Shown: one piece after another, positions 8,669-16,087 of the stretch
Layout of the letters: each line of letters begins with the position of its first letter
Position numbering within the stretch: the first letter of the stretch is position 1
Origin: JACZUI01 sp041599115
GTDB taxonomy: Bacteria; Actinomycetota; Acidimicrobiia; Spongiisociales; ZC4RG35
Assembly (NCBI GenBank): GCA_041599115.1
Contig: JBFHXF010000022.1
Span: 1-22,084 of the forward strand
DNA: 22,084 bases
Reading direction: 5' to 3'
Made by a program: the position numbers and the translations under genes
Notes under the pieces: model-generated
What the model saw: the letters and a program-made list of their open reading frames with translations, nothing else
Databases searched by the model: none
Told to the model about the DNA's origin: nothing

Positions 8669-9643
8669 TCATCCCCAAACGTAGACGGAAGTCCCTTGGT
8701 GATCGCGTTGGGTCCCAAGGCGTGTGCGGATCGTGAAGAACAAGCCGATGTAGTCCTCGCCGACGTCGCCAAGCGCGTCGGGAATGTTGTCTGGATTGGT
8801 AGAGGACCCACCCCCGTCGATGCCGATCTTCTCGTTCGCCCAATCGTCGCTGTGAAGTCCGACCTTGTTGGGTGTGCCTTGCCACCCGCTAAGGCTCCGG
8901 CCGAGTGTATAGCCGGCCGAATTGGTCCGCGTGGTGTCGTAGGGAGGAATCACCGTCCTGGCGAAGTTGTCTCCGATGTTCAGGCCCAGCGCCTGCATGA
9001 CCTCCACGTTGATGACGCCCGCGTTGTCCGGATAACGGCCGATGCGTAGTGGCGTTCCCAGGCCCCAATTCTCGTTGGTGCCGTAGCTCTGGATGTTGGT
9101 ATTGCCCAACCCGGCTCCCAGGTCCGCGGCAGCCAGGATGCTGGGATCGAATGAAACATGCCAGCCGATGGCGATCGTGCTGAAGTTGTTGTTGACGACC
9201 ACGGACTGGTAGAAGACGCGCTCGACATAGGCGAACACCCTGGAGAAGTTGATCCAGTGCTGGTTGTTGGCCGCTCCCGCAGTGAGAGCCACCCACGGGG
9301 TCGTCTCGACCTGCGGCATCCAGAACTGGTCGTAACCGTGGATACGGAAGCGGACCTTGGCTCCGGCGTTCAAGGTCGTGATGAATGCGCTGGGCGTCAT
9401 CGGAGTCAACGGAGCACGGATACCCCAGTCGTCATCCGGCAGCAACGAGGTCCATGTCAAGACTTCGCTGCCGCCTGTGCCTCCGAAGCTGACCGCCTTC
9501 CCGGTCAAGTGACTGATCCCCGCCGTACTGCTGAGACCGAAGCTGGCAATGCGGAGTCCGCTGCTGCGGTGGACGCTGTCCTCGGTGATTCCCGGCAGAG
9601 CCGGACGAATGATGGTGTCGATCTGTGCGTTCGGGTCGATCAT
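8669..9643 (-). CDS. Virion protein, second paralog, 324 aa
   Basis: The ATG at 9643 follows the stop of the first paralog by four bases. No strong ribosome site is visible, which suggests translational coupling. The protein is clearly homologous to its upstream neighbour. Shared landmarks include GYDQF with a following TTPWVAL, FSRVFAYVERV, NTNIQSYGTNENWGLGTP followed by LRIG, AGYTLGRSLSGWQGTP, then GLHSDDWANEKIGI with GGGSS, and RTRLGTQRDH near the end. The composition is beta-rich with no membrane segment, cysteine pair or enzymatic motif. The tandem arrangement with two relatives just after the major capsid gene suggests a virion surface or head-completion role. I do not recognise a named family. 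Confidence 0.72.
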   Translation of the reverse strand: MIDPNAQIDTIIRPALPGITEDSVHRSSGLRIASFGLSSTAGISHLTGKAVSFGGTGGSEVLTWTSLLPDDDWGIRAPLTPMTPSAFITTLNAGAKVRFRIHGYDQFWMPQVETTPWVALTAGAANNQHWINFSRVFAYVERVFYQSVVVNNNFSTIAIGWHVSFDPSILAAADLGAGLGNTNIQSYGTNENWGLGTPLRIGRYPDNAGVINVEVMQALGLNIGDNFARTVIPPYDTTRTNSAGYTLGRSLSGWQGTPNKVGLHSDDWANEKIGIDGGGSSTNPDNIPDALGDVGEDYIGLFFTIRTRLGTQRDHQGTSVYVWG

Positions 9644-9647
9644 GGCG

Positions 9648-10658
9648 TCATTCTTTGTCGTAGACAGAAGTCGGATTGTGATCGCGTCTGGTGCCGAGAG
9701 TGGATCGCATCCAGAACACCATCATCAAGAAATCTTGACCGACCTGACCCAGGGTCGTTGGCACATCACCGCTGACAACGCTGCTGCCACCGGTTTCGAT
9801 GCCAAGACGCTCGGCCGTCCAATCATCGCTGTGAAATCCCAGCTTGTGTGGAGTTCCCTGCCATCCGCTCAGGCTGCGGCCCAGCCGGTAGCCGGCACTG
9901 TTGTAGCCGAGAAGGCTACGGCCGGCCTGATGGGGCAGGAACAGGGCTCTGGCCCCGTCATCATCGAAGTTGATGCCTCCAGCACCAAAGACCTCGAAAA
10001 CGGCGAAGGGCTCGGCGGGACCATACGGGCTGATCCGCAGGGGGGTGCCGATTCCCCAGTTCTGCTCGGTTCCGTAGAGCTGGATGTTGGTGTTGCTGCT
10101 GTCGGTCAACTGGGCGGCTGCGACGCGGCTCGGATCGATGATGGCACTGTAGCCTGCACTGATCGCTCCGGTGGCCACGTTGACTCCCGTGCTCATGTAC
10201 TCGATCTCTTCGACGGTACTGAACACCTTGCTGACGTTGATCGCGTGCAGCACACGCAGGTTCTGTCCTGGAGGGCTGCCAACGATGTCGACGTTCAACG
10301 CGATCCACGGAGTCACCTCCACGATCGCATTGCCGAACTGATCGAGCCCACGCAACTTGAATCGCACACGACTACCGACATCGGCCACCGTCATGAAGAT
10401 GGTGGGCGTCATCGGTGCGGACATCTTCGGATCCCAGCCGGAGAACCCGGCGCGCAGGCCGGTCCACTCGGAGACCGCTGCACCAGCCACTCCCCCGAAC
10501 GATCCGGAACCTCCCGTCACTGCGGTGAAGACCGTGCCCGTGCTCCAGAAGAAGCCCTTGCAGCGCAGGCCGCTGGCTTGGTGGATGCTTTCTTCCCTGG
10601 GTCCCCATCCCGCAGGAACGACGGTCTCGTCGAAATCCCGCCTGGCGGCATTGCTCAT
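9648..10658 (-). CDS. Virion protein, first paralog, 336 aa
   Basis: I start at ATG 10658, where AAGGA lies about seven bases upstream. A GTG one codon earlier is also open but sits too close to that site. Shared core elements are GLDQFGNAIVEVTPWIAL, VSKVFSTVEEIEYMSTG, NTNIQLYGTEQNWGIGTP with LRIS, AGYRLGRSLSGWQGTPHK, LGFHSDDWTAERLGIETGGS and RSTLGTRRDHNPTS. It is the closest of the three to the second paralog, which it precedes by four bases. It is the first gene after the capsid gene and its terminator-like hairpin. The fold looks all-beta. Decoration, head-fibre or collar function is possible; nothing in the sequence separates these. Confidence 0.72.
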   Translation of the reverse strand: MSNAARRDFDETVVPAGWGPREESIHQASGLRCKGFFWSTGTVFTAVTGGSGSFGGVAGAAVSEWTGLRAGFSGWDPKMSAPMTPTIFMTVADVGSRVRFKLRGLDQFGNAIVEVTPWIALNVDIVGSPPGQNLRVLHAINVSKVFSTVEEIEYMSTGVNVATGAISAGYSAIIDPSRVAAAQLTDSSNTNIQLYGTEQNWGIGTPLRISPYGPAEPFAVFEVFGAGGINFDDDGARALFLPHQAGRSLLGYNSAGYRLGRSLSGWQGTPHKLGFHSDDWTAERLGIETGGSSVVSGDVPTTLGQVGQDFLMMVFWMRSTLGTRRDHNPTSVYDKE

Positions 10659-10729
10659 CACTTGTCCTTGCCCATTGCTCCTTGCGTCCCGTCGGGTCCA
10701 ACGGAGAGCAAGCCCTGCTTCAGATAAGT

Positions 10730-10761
10730 CCTCCGTCGGCCACAGGGCGGGCCGACGGAGG
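10730..10761 (-). terminator. Terminator-like hairpin downstream of the capsid gene
   Basis: A perfect 12-bp inverted repeat (CCTCCGTCGGCC and GGCCGACGGAGG) encloses an eight-base loop. It lies 29 bases after the capsid stop codon and about 70 bases before the first paralog. On the minus-strand transcript it is followed by ACUUAUCU, a weak U-tract. This would fit a partial rho-independent terminator or an mRNA-stabilising 3' end that lets capsid mRNA outnumber downstream mRNA. Confidence 0.65.
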
Positions 10762-10790
10762 TTCCTCTCTCACTCGCTCTACACCATCGA

Positions 10791-12122
10791 CTAGGTGTCG
10801 ATGATGTCCTCGATCTTGCCCAGGCGGTTCCGGGCATCCGTTCCGAGCTGCCGGTAACGATACAGGGTTGCCTGGAATGCGTCTTCGTCCGGCATGCGGT
10901 GGAGCACGGAGCCGTCCTGGTCGATCCAGTCCCAGTCGGTCTCGGAGAACAGCCACAGGTTGTCCCAGTCGATGGCGTAGACCCGGCCTCTCGGGCAGTC
11001 CTTGTCGGGCACCACCGGGCGATCGTCCCAGGAGACGGTCTTGTAGCCACCGTCGAGCTCCATGGTGTTGACGTATCGCTTGTTGGAGATCAGGGAGTTG
11101 ACGTAGGCACGTCGGATCCCGTGGGTGGTCAGGAAGGTCTCGACCACGCCGTCGCCGAGGATGTCCATCCCGTCCATGACCTGGGAGAACATGTCGGGGC
11201 TGAAGGGGATGGGCACCCCGCCGTTGGACAGCACGAACGACCGCCAGACGTCCACTGTCGCGGGGACCTCACCGAGTCCCGTCGGGTAGAACCCGGTCAC
11301 CCCGTCCTGGAAGGTCGGGTTGCCGTCGTCGATGATCGCCTCGAGCCCGTTGGGCTCGTTGCCGCGTGCGGTGCTCGCACCCGTCAGGGTGGTGCTGATC
11401 TCGGAGGCCCGGTAGATGAAGTCGTTGGCCGGGGTGCCCCCGAGCGTGCTGGAGAATGTCACCGTTCCGGCACTGTGGTCGATCGCGGTGATCGACTCGG
11501 CACGGTTGGTGGAGCCCCAGGCCGTCGGATTGCCACCGAGAGTGGTGGCTTCGCTATCGTAGTGCGCCACCCGCATGCCGACCCGCAGGTACTGGGTTCC
11601 GGACGCCGTGCTGGTGATGCCACCGGGGTCGGCGACACTGTAGGTCGAGCCCGCCACGTTGGCGACGATGCGGCACAGACGCCCCGTGCCGTTGCCGTAG
11701 AAGATGCGGTTCTCCTCGTGCTCGCGGTCTCTCACCGCGCCCCGGATCTCCGCATCCATGATGCGCAGGAACGCGCCCCGGTCCGTGCGGCTGGACGATG
11801 CCGAAGGGCCGGTGAACTTGATGCGCGCGTAGCCGTAGCGCATGTTGTACCGCGCGTTGCGGTACTCCTGCTTGAGGGGATCGGGCAGACGGGCGCCTTC
11901 CGCCACGTCACCGATGCCCTCGTTGCGCGCTGTATTCAGCGCGATGACCGCATACTTGCCTTCGACCACTTCGGTCTGGCGCTGGATGCGCCGGGCGAGG
12001 ATGCGCTTGCTGTTGAGAAGATCCCGGACCGCAGGGAGGTAGAACTCCTTGAAGATGGGATCGAATGCCGAACCAACAAGGGAGCTGCCCTTGGTGAATC
12101 CGGAAACACCGGCAATCGCCAT
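10791..12122 (-). CDS. Major capsid protein, 443 aa (HK97-fold expected)
   Basis: The ATG is at 12122, with GGAG six bases upstream inside a hairpin. The protein has an N-terminal arm and helix (FDPIFKEFYLPAVRDLLNS), an E-loop-like strand region (VVEGKYAVIALNTARNEGIG) and basic, aromatic strands (YNMRYGYARIKFTG). A Gly/Thr-rich middle follows (about 150-270). The C-terminal part has WRSFVLSNGG, SPDMFSQVMDGMDILGDG, FLTTHGIRRAYVNSLIS and a final beta region (RVYAIDWDNLWLFSETDW). This layout and length match phage capsid proteins for which an HK97 fold is established. The position just after the scaffold gene supports it. No protease or delta domain is fused to it; the separate scaffold gene would guide assembly. 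The closest capsid subfamily cannot be named by eye. Confidence 0.85.
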   Translation of the reverse strand: MAIAGVSGFTKGSSLVGSAFDPIFKEFYLPAVRDLLNSKRILARRIQRQTEVVEGKYAVIALNTARNEGIGDVAEGARLPDPLKQEYRNARYNMRYGYARIKFTGPSASSSRTDRGAFLRIMDAEIRGAVRDREHEENRIFYGNGTGRLCRIVANVAGSTYSVADPGGITSTASGTQYLRVGMRVAHYDSEATTLGGNPTAWGSTNRAESITAIDHSAGTVTFSSTLGGTPANDFIYRASEISTTLTGASTARGNEPNGLEAIIDDGNPTFQDGVTGFYPTGLGEVPATVDVWRSFVLSNGGVPIPFSPDMFSQVMDGMDILGDGVVETFLTTHGIRRAYVNSLISNKRYVNTMELDGGYKTVSWDDRPVVPDKDCPRGRVYAIDWDNLWLFSETDWDWIDQDGSVLHRMPDEDAFQATLYRYRQLGTDARNRLGKIEDIIDT

Positions 12123-12128
12123 ACGAGA

Positions 12129-12150
12129 CTCCGATCTGACTCAGACGGAG
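12129..12150 (-). promoter_or_regulatory. Hairpin burying the capsid ribosome binding site
   Basis: On the transcript, CTCCG-TCTG pairs with CAGA-(T)-CGGAG, giving about nine base pairs with one bulged base and a three-base loop. The 3' arm contains GGAG, the only good Shine-Dalgarno sequence for the capsid ATG at 12122, six bases away. Ribosome access may therefore depend on opening of the hairpin, for example by ribosomes finishing the scaffold gene 43 bases upstream. The structure is read from sequence; regulation is inferred. Confidence 0.55.
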
Positions 12151-12165
12151 CCTGTGACCTGACGT

Positions 12166-13068
12166 CTAGCGGATCCCCTTGGCCCACGGAGAGCCGAGGA
12201 GATGGTTGCGCAGTCGTCCGGTTTCCAGGTCCGCCCCCGTCGGAGGCTTTCCTCCGGCGGGTGTTTGGGGCGGTGTCTCGAAGCCGGCCTCGGCAACGGC
12301 GCTCTTTCGGTAGTGCTCGGCAAGATCCTGGAAATGCCGCGCATGGTCACGCGCGAGCACATCCAGTGAGGCGTTCGGATTGGTCTGAAGCTGTGCCAGG
12401 ATGGAGCCACGCGCAAACTTGCGCGCATGCTGGCCATCCTCCCCCTCGAACACCGGGAAGCTGGCAAGAGCCTCGTCCACCTTCTGCCCGAGAGTCTGCT
12501 GCTGACGCTGCTGCAGGTCCTGACCCATGATGCGGGCCATCGTCTGCACCGTCTCTTTCAGCTGCTGGTACTCCGGGTCGACGGGGGCGGGCTTGCTCCT
12601 GCTGCGAGACTTGCCGGAGTTGATCTGGTCGATCTCGTCCAGCACATCGTCGTCCTCGTCCTCGGCTCCGTTCGATTCCAGGAGGCTCGGGTCGGACAAG
12701 AGCTGCTTGAATCGCTGCTGCTGCTGGGGATTCAGATTCTGGACCAGCTGGTCCAGGGCCTTGAGCCCCTGGTGTCGCTCTCGTTCCTGCTCGAGCTCCT
12801 GACGGGTTCGTTCCAGTTGGGAACGTTGGGCATGGGCTTGCACCAGATCCTGCACCCTGACCTTGCGTGGGACTCCATCGTAGGAGACCGTCACCTCGGA
12901 CTCGGCATCCAGGACACCTGACTTCCCCTGCTGGTCGGACTGCGGCGTCTCGTCGCCCGATTTCCCGGTCAGCTCGTCCGCGACCTGCTGGAGCTTGTCC
13001 AGCCGTGCGGAGTCCTTGCCTTCGAGGTCGGGTTGTTCGCCAACAGAATCCCGCGTGGGTTCTGCCAT
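12166..13068 (-). CDS. Scaffolding protein, 300 aa
   Basis: The ATG is at 13068, preceded by a short GGA-containing site and a hairpin. The product is very hydrophilic and rich in Gln, Glu, Asp and Arg, with little predicted beta structure. A long helical segment at about 75-125 (RSQLERTRQELEQERERHQ, then LNPQQQQRFKQLLS) is likely coiled coil. An acidic patch, EDEDDDVLDEID, lies near 136-147, followed by a basic RSRSKP stretch. The C-terminus has HARKFARG and HYRKSAVAEAG helices and a flexible Gly/Pro tail. The length matches P22 gp8 (about 300 residues), and the gene stands directly before the capsid gene, which is the usual arrangement. Scaffolds diverge quickly, so this rests on composition, size and position. 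Confidence 0.8.
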   Translation of the reverse strand: MAEPTRDSVGEQPDLEGKDSARLDKLQQVADELTGKSGDETPQSDQQGKSGVLDAESEVTVSYDGVPRKVRVQDLVQAHAQRSQLERTRQELEQERERHQGLKALDQLVQNLNPQQQQRFKQLLSDPSLLESNGAEDEDDDVLDEIDQINSGKSRSRSKPAPVDPEYQQLKETVQTMARIMGQDLQQRQQQTLGQKVDEALASFPVFEGEDGQHARKFARGSILAQLQTNPNASLDVLARDHARHFQDLAEHYRKSAVAEAGFETPPQTPAGGKPPTGADLETGRLRNHLLGSPWAKGIR

Positions 13069-13080
13069 GGTTGAATCCGC

Positions 13081-13099
13081 TCAGACCGCGGCGGTCTGA
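13081..13099 (-). promoter_or_regulatory. Perfect inverted repeat upstream of scaffold
   Basis: TCAGACCGC and GCGGTCTGA form a nine-base perfect inverted repeat around one central base. As RNA it would fold as a seven-bp stem with a five-base loop. It fills most of the 34-base gap between the 55-residue basic gene and scaffold, 12 bases before the scaffold ATG. No U-tract follows, so a terminator is unlikely. It could be an operator, an RNA-processing site or a 5' stabiliser of scaffold-capsid mRNA. Confidence 0.5.
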
Positions 13100-13102
13100 A
13101 GA

Positions 13103-13270
13103 CTACGGATTGCCCTTCTTCTTGTAGCTGGAGTCGCACCCCGGAGGGTAGGCCCGCCCTTTGGATCCATCGGATCCTTTCACCTTCCCGCCGCCGAGCT
13201 TGGCGTCGGTCTGGCTGTTCTTGGGCGACTTGCCCGGGCCGTGGAACGACTTTTTCTGTCCGTTTTTCAC
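13103..13270 (-). CDS. Small basic phage protein, 55 aa
   Basis: This short frame starts with GTG (13270-13268) and ends with TAG (13105-13103). The product begins MKNGQKKSFHGPGKSPKNSQ, continues with DAKLGGGKVKGSDGSKGRAY and ends CDSSYKKKGNP. It is lysine- and glycine-rich, has one cysteine and no hydrophobic core, so it is probably disordered and could bind nucleic acid or a capsid partner. Third codon positions are mostly G or C, as in the neighbours, which favours real coding. A competing 112-residue frame over the same bases runs 100 bases into scaffold and has less natural composition. GGAG precedes the start but only two bases away, so the start is less certain. The gene sits between the zinc-ribbon-like gene and scaffold. 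The function is unknown. Confidence 0.6.
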   Translation of the reverse strand: MKNGQKKSFHGPGKSPKNSQTDAKLGGGKVKGSDGSKGRAYPPGCDSSYKKKGNP

Positions 13271-13303
13271 GGCTCCAGATCAGACAGACCTTACGCCCAT
13301 CCG

Positions 13304-13966
13304 TCAAGCCCTTCGCATCTGATCCTTGACATGCTCGCTGATCTCGACCATCAGCTCGCGCTCCTGGGGCGTGAAAGCGGACAGGAAATCCCTATCCCCT
13401 GCGATCTTGCGACCGTCCTCGGTCTCCTTGTACTCGAACGCCCGGCCGCCGCCCTCCTCGCCCATGGTGGACATCTTGGACTTGATGTCCCGGGCGATCT
13501 TCTGCCAGTCCTGCTGCTGGGCGGCCCGGTAGTCGGCCACCCGGACCAGCCGCTTGCGGTCGTGGCGGAACTGGCGGTGATCGGTCAGGTCGACCGGATG
13601 CCGGCAGGATGGGCACTTGGGGGAATGCCGGTCGATCTGGTCGGCGGGTAGGGGCTGGGTCCAGAGGATCTGGTCGATCTGCAGGTGGGCCGGCGGCACA
13701 TCGGTCACGGTGCCATCGTTCATCGTCCACTCGTCTTCGACCAGATAGATGGCGATGGCATTGCACTTGCAGCACCGGAAGCCCCAGGTGTAGGTCCCTT
13801 TTAGGGCCTTGTCGATCTTCTGCTCGGGCACCACGCAGCCCATGCGCCGGAGTGCTTCCTTGTCCTCCTTGGACAATTCCTTGGCCTTGTCGAGGAACTC
13901 TTCCAGGCTGGGCGGCTTGGGCTTGGGTCCGGGCTTCTTTCTCTGCTTGGTCTCGGTCTCGGTCAT
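13304..13966 (-). CDS. Zinc-ribbon-like protein with basic N-terminus, 220 aa
   Basis: I start at ATG 13966, which overlaps the portal stop as ATGA; the open frame extends further upstream inside portal but without support. The N-terminus is a basic, proline-rich tail (QRKKPGPKPKPPS), similar to AT-hook-like DNA-binding tails. A charged helix follows (LEEFLDKAKELSKEDKEALRR). Cysteine pairs C65-x-x-C68 and C118-x-x-C121 (CPSC) are spaced for one four-cysteine zinc ribbon with an inserted loop of about 50 residues. The C-terminal half is helical and charged. It lies between portal and scaffold, where most phages have head-maturation or accessory genes. A DNA- or connector-binding role is a guess. 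I recognise no named family. Confidence 0.7.
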   Translation of the reverse strand: MTETETKQRKKPGPKPKPPSLEEFLDKAKELSKEDKEALRRMGCVVPEQKIDKALKGTYTWGFRCCKCNAIAIYLVEDEWTMNDGTVTDVPPAHLQIDQILWTQPLPADQIDRHSPKCPSCRHPVDLTDHRQFRHDRKRLVRVADYRAAQQQDWQKIARDIKSKMSTMGEEGGGRAFEYKETEDGRKIAGDRDFLSAFTPQERELMVEISEHVKDQMRRA

Positions 13967-16086
13967 GAGGGTGTCTCCGAATTGGTCTGGTTTTGCTGAC
14001 CACCCCTGTCGGCCGGCTGGGAAGCCTTGCCGGGCTCCTTGGGCGGGCTGCCTTGCGGTGGTCCTGAAGCCTGCTGCATCAGGCTGGCGGCCTCGATCAT
14101 ACGGGCGACGGCCAGCTTGTGCTTTTGGACATGCGCGTCGAAGGCCACCTTGCGGATCGGCGGCATCTTCTCCCACGCATCGGTCTTCTTGAACAGCAGG
14201 TGCTCCTCGTAGTGTGCCTGGTGGTCGTCGTCTTCGTCGACGTCGGGGAAGGCGAACTCGGGACCGGGCGAAGGCTTCAAGAACATCTGGTTCTCGATGC
14301 GCGCCCGGCGGCGATCGAGGTCCTGTTCCAGGAAGAGTGCGTCGACGTCGCCGATGTCGGCGACCTTCATGATCATGCGCTGATGTTGCGGCAGGGCGGG
14401 ATTGAGCCCACCCAGCTGCAGCAGGTTCATCACGACTTCCAGGGACTCTGCCTTGGAGCGCGGCATCATCGAGCCGCGCTTGACCCTGACGGTGTAGTTT
14501 TGGTTGAGATCGGCACCCTTCAGGAAGATCACGTCCGCCTGTCTCACATCACCATGGATCGTGATGGCACGGGGCACCGAGCCGTACTTCCAGAACAGCA
14601 TCAGTGCCCGGGAGCCAAGCTGCTCGAAGCCCTGCTCCATACAGTCGATCTGCGGCCCGAAAGCCTGCATGTCCTTCTCCTGCAGCAGTCGGATGCCGAC
14701 TCCCGAGCGCACACCGGTCGGAACCATCGCCTGGGAGGGATCGCTCTGGGCGGCGAGGATCTGCAGATCGTTCCTGGCCTGGTCGATCGTGCCGATGTGG
14801 TTCTGGGAGATGCCGGGCGGCGACTGCAGTTCGGGTTTGTAGGGGGCCTCGTACTCCCAGATGTCGCCGAGGTTGTTCTGGTAGGAGGTGACGTTGGCCT
14901 GCTTGGGCGAAAGCCACTGCGGCACCGCGAGCACGTCCCGGTGCTGGATCAACTGATGACGACCGCGGTTGTAGTCCCTCTGCGGTCCGAGCAGGTGCTC
15001 GACCGTGGACATCGACCAGAACCGGCCGGGCAGTTCGAGATTGTGGATCGGGATGATGGGGTAGGTGACGTCCAGGTCATCCTTGAAATAGGGATGCGGC
15101 CCGTTCTCGAGCAATTGCGATCTCGTCCCCACGATCTTGAACCCGTTGGGGAACCGCTTGGACGGACGCTGCCACATCTCGCGCAACGTCACGCCTTCGT
15201 AGTCGTTGCCACCGCGGCTGGGCAGGGTGAAGCCGTGCCGGTTGACAAGGCTGCTCAACCTGCGCCAGTACTGGTTGTCCTCGGTCGTGCCGATCTCTTC
15301 GGGCGGGATGGTCGCGGCCTTCTTGTCGTACTTGTCCCAGAGATCGTCCAGGCTGACGAACCGCTCGATGACGATCCACGGCATCTTCTCCAGTCGCGTG
15401 TACTTGTGCGGCACACGGACCTGGAAGGGAAGCAGCACCTCCAATTCCCAGTCGCCTTCGGTGAGCTCCTGGACTCCGCCCATGGCGTTGAGGAACTGTC
15501 GTTCGGTGTTGCCGACCTGGGATGGGGGGATGATCTGCTGGTTGAAGGGGTTTCTGTAGACCTGCTTCTTCCTGCCCTTCTGCTTGTCCCAGTCGACGTA
15601 CCAGAACCAGGTTCCACAGGTCTCGGAGATGAAGGCGCCCTCGCGTCTCTTTCCCCGGATGTCCATGTGGTCGTAGAAGTATTCCAGCAGGGACTCACCG
15701 GCCTTGGCTCCCTGCTGGTCGTCGATGTCGGGGGATCGGGGGAGCACGGTCCACTGCGGCCGGCTCTGGGTCTTGCGCGCGACGTTCTGGGCGACGATGC
15801 GCTGGATGTGGTTGGCGATGTAGCCGGCATCTTCCAGCGTGAAGTTCGGGTCGATGTCCTGCAGCACCTCGTTGCCGTCGAAGTGCTGCAGCCCGAGGTA
15901 GAACGCCAGGTTGACGAACCACTGCTTCTCGAGAATGAGATGGACCGGGTCGCGGCCGTGCTGACCCGAAGCGGCACGATACTGGAGCATGCCCAGGGCG
16001 TCCTGATCGGACAGGCGTTTGACCGGCTTGTCCCGTCCGAGCAGGAGGATGTGGGCCTGATCACCCTGGACCAGTCTGTCGACCAT
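13963..16086 (-). CDS. Portal protein, P22-like type, 707 aa
   Basis: The ATG at 16086 lies one base after the stop of the Glu-Pro repeat gene. The protein would form the dodecameric ring at one capsid vertex, through which DNA is packaged. Features seen are an N-terminal helical region with WFVNLAFYLGLQHFDGNEVL, a wing-type region (GTWFWYVDWDKQKGRKKQVY, then LPFQVRVPHKYTRLEKMPW), the 'PIIPIHNLELPGRFWSMS' and 'GPQRDYNRGRHQLIQH' segments typical of portals at the start of the stem, and a clip/crown-like helical C-terminus. Residues 630-640 form an acidic patch (DVDEDDDHQ), and the last 40 residues are Gln/Pro/Gly-rich and likely disordered. The length is near that of P22 gp1 (725 residues). 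Position after terminase supports the call. Confidence 0.88.
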   Translation of the reverse strand: MVDRLVQGDQAHILLLGRDKPVKRLSDQDALGMLQYRAASGQHGRDPVHLILEKQWFVNLAFYLGLQHFDGNEVLQDIDPNFTLEDAGYIANHIQRIVAQNVARKTQSRPQWTVLPRSPDIDDQQGAKAGESLLEYFYDHMDIRGKRREGAFISETCGTWFWYVDWDKQKGRKKQVYRNPFNQQIIPPSQVGNTERQFLNAMGGVQELTEGDWELEVLLPFQVRVPHKYTRLEKMPWIVIERFVSLDDLWDKYDKKAATIPPEEIGTTEDNQYWRRLSSLVNRHGFTLPSRGGNDYEGVTLREMWQRPSKRFPNGFKIVGTRSQLLENGPHPYFKDDLDVTYPIIPIHNLELPGRFWSMSTVEHLLGPQRDYNRGRHQLIQHRDVLAVPQWLSPKQANVTSYQNNLGDIWEYEAPYKPELQSPPGISQNHIGTIDQARNDLQILAAQSDPSQAMVPTGVRSGVGIRLLQEKDMQAFGPQIDCMEQGFEQLGSRALMLFWKYGSVPRAITIHGDVRQADVIFLKGADLNQNYTVRVKRGSMMPRSKAESLEVVMNLLQLGGLNPALPQHQRMIMKVADIGDVDALFLEQDLDRRRARIENQMFLKPSPGPEFAFPDVDEDDDHQAHYEEHLLFKKTDAWEKMPPIRKVAFDAHVQKHKLAVARMIEAASLMQQASGPPQGSPPKEPGKASQPADRGGQQNQTNSETPS

Positions 16087-16087
16087 G

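Noticed and set aside
12969..13307. 112-codon minus-strand frame over the gap before scaffold
   Set aside because: It runs 100 bases into scaffold in another frame and is Arg/Ser-rich near its end like other shadows; the shorter 55-residue frame has better codon use and fits the gap.
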